Part shown: piece by piece, positions 10,301 through 19,300 of the stretch
Position numbering within the stretch: position 1 is the first letter of the stretch
Layout: every line of letters begins with the position of its first letter
NCBI GenBank assembly: GCA_022447545.1
Contig: JAKVBI010000028.1
Span: forward strand, 17,126-81,125
Source of the DNA: Myxococcota bacterium
Lineage (GTDB): Bacteria > Myxococcota_A > UBA9160 > SMWR01
Direction of reading: 5' to 3'
Length of the DNA: 64,000 bases
Translations under genes and position numbers: made by a program
Notes under the pieces: model-generated
The model's database searches: none
The model's input: only the letters and a program-made list of their open reading frames with translations
Told to the model about the DNA's origin: nothing

Positions 10301-13300
10301 AGTCATAGGATGTCTCGGTTACGGTGGTCTCGCCGACACCCGTTGGTGGTGAGGCTTGAATCCGTGGATTCTGATTGGGATCTTCAGGAGTTTGAAGGGA
10401 ATCCAGGTAAAGTGTGACGGTCGTCACGTGCCCAACCGCATCGTATTTAAGATTTCTCAGAACGTTTTCCGGATTCAAGTGGGCGATCAGCCGGCTGTTT
10501 CCGTCGTACCAGTTGGTCTCCGTGAATTTGTCTTGATCGACGCCATTTAAGAATGCATTGGGGGACGTCGACGAACGGACATTGCCAACAGGGTCATACG
10601 TCTTTGTTGACGTCGGATTGATACTTTTCTCACCGCCTGCAATCGTGAAAACCGTGATCTTAGGTCTGATCTGCTTGGTTTCTCGATCAAGTTCATCGTA
10701 GACGAAATGGGTCGAGTTTTCGTTTTGGTCGGTCAGGGTCTTCCAGTTTCCGAATGAATCATAGGTGTATTTGAAGGTTCCACCTGTGCCATCGTTTTTG
10801 ACTTCAACCAAGCGGTTTACACCGTCGTATTTGGACTCCGTTTTGAACCCGGCAACGTCCTTTTCAACGACATTTCCGGAGTTGTCGAACGTGTATGTCT
10901 CGATACGATTACCGATCGTCAGTTCGACCATTCGGTTGACGGAATCGTATTTTGCCACCTGGATACGCTTGGGGTCGTCCTTGTCAGTCGCAAGGCGGGT
11001 CGGGTTGTCGAGTTCGACACGGATTTCATTGTTGGATGTATCGTATTGATAAGTTTCGGTGATGGCTTGGGATGCGGGTTGGTGGGTGGGACGTAGGCCG
11101 ATGGCTTGAGTCATGCGTCCCGCGTGATCCCAACGCCACTCTTGAACCCGTAGTGTTTTGTCCAGGGTTCGGCTCTGCAGTTCGGATTTTGGGCTGGGAT
11201 GAAGGGTTTTCTGGAGTGCGTTTCCTGCCGAGGTGTAAGTGTAGGTTGAATGGGAGAGGTCCGCGTGAGTCTCTTGGATGAGTTGATTGGCTTTGTCGTA
11301 CGTGCTCGTCGTGGTGCGCTTGTCCTTTGAATCGACCGCTGTGGGGCGAAGGTCGACGGAGGGTGTGTCCGCTAAGGGTTGCATGTAGGTTCGGGTCTCG
11401 GTGATGTTACCCGAGGCATCGAGATCGTATTCGACGAGGTATTTTTCGTTGTCGACTGTGGCTACGAGGCGGTCGGCTCCATCGTAATACTGATAACTGG
11501 TGTAGATCTGTCGTGCGTCGGTTGTGGATGTTCGGTTGCCGACAGCATCGAAGGTGAAGGTGGATCTGTATCCCAGGGCGTCGATGATGGCTGTCTGGTT
11601 TCCGTTGTCGTCGAACTCGTATTGAGTCGTGCGGTGGGTCAGTTTGTCGGTGGAATTGAATCCAGATTCTCTGACCCGCGTCTTGTTTCCGCGTGCGTCG
11701 TATGTGTACTCGACTACCGTTCCGATTGCATTGGTCTCTTTTGAAATCCGGCCGTTGTGGTCGTAGGTGATATCGGTGGTAGTCCAGATGTCATCGTTTG
11801 GATCGCCGGTTTTGCTGACGCTCTGGAGTACGCTTTTCTGGATGGCATTGCTGACGGAATCGTAGGTGGTCTTGGTGACGCTCTTGGTGTCGCCGCTCCC
11901 GATGGTCACTTGGGTCTGCCGGTTCGCTCGATCCCATTCGTAGGTCGTCTTGGATTGGTGCTCGGTATCCTTGCTGGCGGAGCTTTTGATTCCCCGGGTG
12001 GAGCTCAGTTTGTTCCCACGAAAATCCCAGGTGCAAGCAATTTGGTTGCCTTCGCCGTCAGTGCTGAAGATGAGTTGGTTGTTGGCATCGTATATGGAGG
12101 AGGTGGTCTGGTTGTGTGCCGCGGCGTTAGAGGCTTTGTCCGCATCGTAGTTTCTGTCGGTTGGATGGACTGTGTAGGCACCGCGGGTGATCGAGGTGAT
12201 GTTGCCAAAATCGTCGTAGGAGGTGGTGTTGCTGAATCCGTTGGCATCGGTCTCTTGTAAGACTCGGTTCAAGGCATCGTAGGTGTAGGCTATCTCGATT
12301 TGGGCCGATGCCTGCCCCGGAGCGGAAAGAGAAGTCTTAATTCGATTGCCAAAGTCGTCGTATTCGTTCTGGACCCGGATCGTGTCATTGACCACGGATT
12401 CAGTGAGCCGACTGCTCTTGTCGTACCCGTTCCGGGTTGTTCGACCCAGGGCATCTATGATGGTGACGATGTTGCCGAGCGCATCATATTCGTAGTGGGT
12501 CTTGGAATTCCCTGGGGTGGTCACTGCGATCCGCTGTCCATCTGCATTGTAATCGTACTTAGTTTCCCATTGTTCCGCGGTGGTGATGTCTTTTACGAGA
12601 GTCGAGAGAATCCGACCATTGGCGTCGTAATTGCTTTGGGTGGTGTTGCCAACACCGTCCGTAAAGATCGAGACGCGGTTGTCTGCATCGTATTGGATGG
12701 TGGTCTCGCGGCGGGCATGTGATCCCACGCCTTCGATGACGGCTGTTTGGTTTCCCACTGCATCGTAGTGATAGGAGACCTGGTTTTTCTCACCGTTCAA
12801 CGAACTCGTGACACGCGAATTGGCATCCCAGACCAAGCTTTCGCTTTGTTCGCTGGTGGTTTTCGGTGATCGAGTACGTGAGCTGAGGTTTCCGACTGCC
12901 GTATAAGTGAAGGTGGTGGAGTAGAGTTTCTTGATCTCCTTTTGCTGGGCTTCGCTGAGGGCGGCGACGGAGAGTCCATTTCCATTTGTATCGGTGTATC
13001 CCAATTGACGGCGAAGCTCGAGAGAAAGAGAAGAGTCGGAAGTGACGAGGTTGTTTCCAAGGGCATCGGTTTCTCTGGTGACTCTTCGGTTTCCGTCGTA
13101 CTCGAAGGTCGTCACTCTCGCGTGGTCGGACCCGTAAGCGTCGGTCCGAGCCGTGACCAGTCCCCGATGATCGAGTTCGAGACGCGCCGAGACGTTCCTT
13201 GGGTCGATGATCTCCACCAGGCGGTTCTGATCGTCGAATGCCTGTCGGGTGACCTGCGCGTTGGTGAGCCCATAACCGACGGTGCGGGTCAAGAGGTTGC

Positions 13301-16300
13301 CGGTTCTGTCGTACTCGAAGGCAGTGACCAGGTGGGTGGGGTCAGTCTGAGTGGTCAGTCGGTTGTTGGCGTCGTAGTCCGACGTCGTCACCGAATCTTT
13401 TGCATCTGAGGGCGGCACCGGGAGGCTCCCGTCCGGATTGAGCGAGTAGGTCTTGGAATAGAGCAGGCGCTTCGTCTCGTTTCCCACCGCGTCGTACTCG
13501 AAGCGAGTGAGGAACCCCTTGGGCGTCAGCTCTCCCGTCAGGCGATCGTTGGCGTCGTAACCCAGGCTTCGGGCGTTACCCAGTTCATCGGTTTCCCCCA
13601 CCACATTCACCGTGGCGTCGTAGCTCCACTTCCGGGTGTATTGGGTGAGGATCGCTTCGCGCTCGGCCGGTGTCGAAGCCGCCTCCGCCAGTTCGTGACC
13701 CACCGCGCTGGTCTCGGAGACCTTTCGATTGAGGGTGTCGTACCCGGTGGTCGTGAGGTGGTCGTTGGCGTCGGTCAGGGAAATGCGATTGTCGAAGGCG
13801 TCGTAACCGTAGTGCTCGGTGTAGATTTCGCGTAGCGAATCCTGCATGGCCGGCGTCAGATCGGCAACAGCCTCCAGATACCCGAGCGCCACTCGCTGGT
13901 TGGCAAACGAAGCCTCGTCGGACTCGGCGAGTTGATTGCCCAGGGGCGTGGTGGTGGAGATCCGTCGATTGTCCGCGTCGTAGGTGTAGGTGGTCTTGAA
14001 GCCGGATTCGTCGGTTTCGCTTACCACGTTGCCCACATCGTCGTAGGCGAACGATCGCATGCCACCCAGAGGGTCGATCCGATACTGCAAACGGTCGTCC
14101 CGGTCGTAGTGGAACTCAGTACTGAAATTTTTTGGATCGGTTTCGACCACCAGGTTGCCCGCCGAGTCGTAGACGAACGTGGCCTTCGCCCCACTTCCGC
14201 GCTTCAGGCTGATCTCGCGGTCGTCCTTGTCGTAGGTGCGAGTGGTGGTGCGACCCTCCTCGTCGGTCTCAGTGTGGAGGTTTCCCACGGCGTCGTATTT
14301 CCAGGACCGGGTGTATTGGGTGAGGATCGCGTCGCGCTCGGCCGGTGTCGAAGCTTTGTCCGCGAGGTCGTGGCCCACTGCACTGGTCTCGGAGATCTTC
14401 CGGTCGAGGGCGTCGTAGCCGAATGTCGTGAGGTGATGGTTGGCGTCGGTCTCGGACAGAACGTTACCCACGCGGTCGTAGGTGAAGGACTCGGTTCCGT
14501 TCATCGGATCGATGCGCACACTCAGGCGGTCGTTTCTATCGTACTCGTATCGGGTCTTGTTGCCGTTGGCGTCGGTTTCTGACGTCAGATTCCCCGCGTT
14601 GTCGTAGCCGAACCTTTGAAGGCCGCCTTTGGGATCGGTGACGGTGGTGAGGCGATTCAGGGTGTCGTAGTCGTAATGGGCGACCTGATCCTTCTTCGGA
14701 TCCGACACGACCAATTCCAGGGGGTCGCTCACGTAGCTGGTTCCCGTGACGGGGGTCGCGTAGCGAATCTGGGTTGCCACGTTGCCGTTGGCGTCGTAGC
14801 TGTAGCTCGTGGCGAAGCCCAGCGGGTCCACTTCGAGGACCCGCTCGTCATCCGCGTCGTAGTAGGTGAAGCTGTCGTTGCCGTTGGCGTCCTGGCGGAT
14901 GATCCGATTCCCGCTGCCGTCGTAGGTGTAGGTTTCCTGCTTTCCCTCGGGAGACGTCATGCCCACGAGGTTGGAGTTGGCGTCGTACTGATACAGGGTT
15001 GCATGACCCAGGGGGTCTGTGACCGACGCCAGGTTGTTGGTCCTGTCGTACTGGTAGGTCGTCTCGTGGGCGGCCAGGATGATCTGCTGGTCCACCGGAT
15101 GGGTGGCCGCATTCGCCAGGGCATTGCCCACCGGATCCACCATGGAGATCAGTCGGTCGTCCCGGTCGTACTTGTAGGTGGTGGTGCGTTCATGGCCCGC
15201 CACATTGGCGGCACGCGTAATCGACACCTGGTTGCCCACTCGGTCGTAGGCGTAGTGGGTCTCCACATTGTCGGGGTCCGTCTCCACGACGTTGCGGTCC
15301 AGGGCATCGAACGCGTAGGTGGTGGTGTTGCCGTTCTGGTTCGTGCGCGTCAGCACGTTGCCTATGGCGTCGTAGCCGTAGGTCACGGTTCCGCCCATGG
15401 GGTCGGTGATAGAGATCTCTCGTTCGAGGGCGTCGAAGGCGAAATGCGTGGTGTGGCCGTTTTCGTCCGTCGAACTCACCACGTTGTAGGAACGGTCGTA
15501 GACCTGGGTGGAGCGCGACCCTTTGGCGTCGACGGTGGCCACCAGGTGGTTCTCGGCGTCGTACTCGTAGGTGGTGACCTCAGCGCCCTGGGAACCCGCC
15601 CCCGTGGCCCCGTAGCCCGTGGTCTGCTCGATGGTGTTGTTGCGACGGTCGTAGGCGAAGCGCGTCACGCGACCCTCGCGATCCGTCACCTCGAGGAGGC
15701 GGTTGCCGGGATCGAAGTCGAAGCGAGTCTGGCTACCCCGTGGGTCCAGGATCGCGATCTGGTTGCCGGCGCCGTCGTACTCGAAAATGGTCTCGAAGGT
15801 ACGCGGGTCGATGGCCTTCACGGTCCGGCCCCGGGCGTCGAGCAGTTGCTGGCTCGTGTTGCCCCGGGCGTCGGTCTCCACCACCTGGTTGCGGATCGGG
15901 TCGTACTCGATGGTGGTCTTGAAGCCCTTGGGGGTGCGGGTGGAGATCAGCCGATCATTGAGGTCCCATTCCCAGGTCGTGGTGCGGGCGTCCGAGGTCC
16001 CGAAGGCCCGGGTCTGCTCGATGGCGTTCCCGAAGGCGTCGTAGACGGTGTGGTCTACCGTCCCCTGTGGATTGGTGGTTTCCACCCGGCGGTTCATGGC
16101 GTCGTAGGTCGAGGTCGTCTCCCGTCCCAGGGCGTCGATCACGGCCACCGGGTTTCCGTTCCCGTCGTAGTGCCAGACCGTGGTGGGCTTGAGGTTCTCG
16201 AGCTGCAGGCTGGTGGGGTCGAGGACCGAAACCTCGGGCTGGGTCTCGCGCACCAGACGGTCCAGGGCGTCGTACTCGTACTCGATCACCTCGTCGGAGC

Positions 16301-19300
16301 GGTTGGTGAGCGAGATCTGGTTCCCCACCCGGTCGTATTTGAAATAGGTGGTGTAGAGGGCTCGGAGTTCGTTCTTCTGGATCTCGCTCAGATCGCTCAC
16401 CTGAAGCGGGTAATGTTTCTTCACCCTCAGGTTCTGGTAGAAGGGCGAGTCGCTGCTGGCCAGGGCGTTCCCCACCCCGTCGGTCTGAGAGACCTGCTGG
16501 TTGAACTCGTCGTAGGTGTAGCTCGTGACCTGGGCCTGGTCGGTGGAGTCCACCACCACCTTGTGGTTGCCGTCTTCGTGGGCGTCCACGCCGATCAACA
16601 CCTGGGTGGTGTTCTCCCGCTCGTCGTACTCGAAGACCGTCTTGATCTCGTTGGGGTCCTTGATCAGTACGAGTTTGTCGTCGAGGTCGTAGGTGTACTG
16701 AGTCTTGGAACCGTTCTCGTCGATCACCGCCACCTTGTTGCCGTTGCCGTCGTACTGGTACTGGCGCTCGTGGCGCACCGTCGTGCCGCTGATGGGGTTC
16801 GTGACCGCCGGCAGCTTCTCGATCAGCAGCCGGTTGTTCCGGTCGTACACGTAGTCGGTGGTGGCCCCGGTGTCGTTGGTCACACTCGCCACGTTGCCCA
16901 CGGCGTCGTAGGTGGTCTGCTCGGAGAAATAACCGAGGATCTCTTCGACCTGGGCCGGCGGCGAGGTCGTCGGGTTCCAGAACTCGTAGAAATTCTCCCG
17001 GACCCGCCAGTCGCGATCCACGTTCTCGTTCGAATAGGCGCGGGCATGGCCCATGGGCGTGGTCTGTTCGATCACCTGGTCTTCTTCGTCGTAGCGGAAG
17101 CTCGTGACCCGGCGCTTCTCGACGGGCAGTTCCATCCCCGCCGTAATGCGCAGCACGTTGGCGTTGGCGTCGTAGTCGGTCCGGGTGATGTGGCCCGTGG
17201 GGTCCGTCTGCTGAAGGACGAGCCCCCGCGGCGTGTACATCAGGTCCGTCACTTCCCCACGGTGGTCGCTGCGGCGGATCAGGTTGATCTCTGCGTCGTA
17301 CCCGAAGCCGGTCTCATAGGGGGTGGGGGTAGTGCCGTCGGCACCTGCCACCGCCGGCGTGGTGACCACCACGATCTGGTTGCGGTTGTCGAAGGTGTAG
17401 GTGGTTGAGCGCCCCTCGGCATCGGTGGTGGTCGTGCGGTTGCCCACCACGTCGTAGCGGTGCTCGGTGGTGCGGTCGAGCAGCGGGTCGCTGCCCGAGG
17501 GGTCCAGGGTCGTCAGCAGCAGATTGTTGCGGTCGAAGATCTGGGTAACGGTGTGCCCCGCGGCATCCGTCATGCTGATCTTGTTGCCCACGGCGTCGTA
17601 GGCGTTGGCGGTGGTGTGACCCTCGGGGTCGGTGACCGAGAGGAGGCGATCGTCGGCGTCGTAGGTCAGGGTGGTGACGCCGCCGTTGGGATTGGTGACC
17701 CGGGTGAGGTTGCCGAAGTGGTCGTACTCGCTCAGGGTCTGGTGGCCCTCGCCGTCGATCTCCAGGGTGTTGTTCCCGTAGGCATCGTACGAGTAGCGGG
17801 TGATCTGCACGAGGTCGGCGTTGGCGGGCAGGTCCGGGTCCACCACCGTGGGGTCGAGGAGCACGATGCGGCGGGTGCGGTTGCCGTCGGCGTCGTACTC
17901 GAAGCGGGTGATGTCGCCGCCCGGGTCCACCTGTTCGATCAGGTTCTGGTGGGCGTCGTACGCGTAGCGGGTGGTGTAGAGGTCGAGCAGGGCGGTCTTG
18001 TCGTCGTCCGAGAGGTTCGCCGCGAGTGGCGCCTTGCCGAGTTGGGTTCGTTTGGCCTGAAGGTCCGGACTGTCGCCGGTGACCAGGGCGTGGCCCTCGG
18101 CGTCGGTGAGGCTCTCCACGGCGTTGAAGCTCGTGTAGGTCATGGTGGTCACGAAGCCGCCGTGGTCGGTACGGCTGATCAGGTTGCCGCGATCGTCGTA
18201 GGTGAAGGAACGGGTGTAGAGGGCCTCGAGGGCCGCGGTGTCGGCCTCGCTGAGTGCCGCCAGGGAGCGGGAGAAGCCGAGTTCTTCGCGCAGGTCCTGG
18301 TAGTAGCTGTGGCTGCTCTGGGTCACCGCCCAGCCGTTGCGGTCGATCACGGCGGCGAGGTTGTTGTTTTCGTCGTACTGGTAGCGGGTCACGTAGCCCA
18401 ACTGATCCGTGATCTCGGTGATGTAGCCGTCGTCGCGGTACTTGTAGTGGAGACCGAAGATCTCGCGGATGTGTTCGACCTGTCCCAGGTAGGTGGTGTC
18501 GGTGTTGTCCGGGTCGTATTGGGCGTAATAGCCATTGGCAATTCGCCAATCGACGTGTTCTTTCTCGTTCGATGTGGCGCGGTAGTTGCCGTGGGCGTTG
18601 ACGACGCGTGTCGTTCCCGTACTGATGGTCTCGATGGGCTGGGTGCAGGCGTTGAGGCGTTTCTGTCCGTCGGGGCGCTCGCGAATCAATCGCGGGTTCG
18701 CGTCGGCAAATTCCACGTCGAACTCGTAGTCGAAGCTGATCACTCCGCCATTGGCGTTGGTGATCTTCGAGACCCCGTAGGAGGACCAGCGGCTCGCGTG
18801 GCGCCAATCGAGCATCTTGTAATCGAAAGACATTTCGCGGGCCGCGTAGGTCTCGGTCTTGCCGTCCACGGTCTGCTCATTGGGGAGGATGACCTTGGTG
18901 AGCATGCCCTGGGGGTGGTACTCGTAGCGGGTGACGTGACCCATGCGGTCGGTGACCGACAGCAGTTTGCCCCAGGCGTCGAACTCGTAGTCGACCAGTG
19001 TGCTGCCGGAATCGTCGGTGATCTTGTCCAGCTCCCAGGTGGTCGGGTCATAGTGGTAGTCGATGACGCGGCCGTCATCGTCGAGGACCCGTTGTAGCTG
19101 GAACGTGTCCTGATCGTAGACGTACTCCATGGTCACGCCATTGGGGTCCGTGGAACGGAGTAGGTTGCCGAGAAAGTCGAACTCGAGGACGACGCCGTCC
19201 TCGCGGGTCAGCGCGTAGCGGGCCTGATACAACTCCCAGGATTGGCTGATTTCCGTGATGGTCTCGTAGGCGCCATCGCCGTCAGTGCTCACCCACAGGC

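Noticed and set aside
14616-17408. A 930-residue plus-strand frame inside the RHS gene
   Set aside because: It is the mirror of the YD repeats. The minus strand carries a continuous RHS protein with hundreds of YDxxGN motifs, while the plus frame is a monotonous Val/Gly/Arg sequence.
17460-19097. A 545-residue plus-strand frame opposite the RHS N-terminal part
   Set aside because: Same reason as the 930-residue frame: reverse reading of repetitive GC-rich codons.
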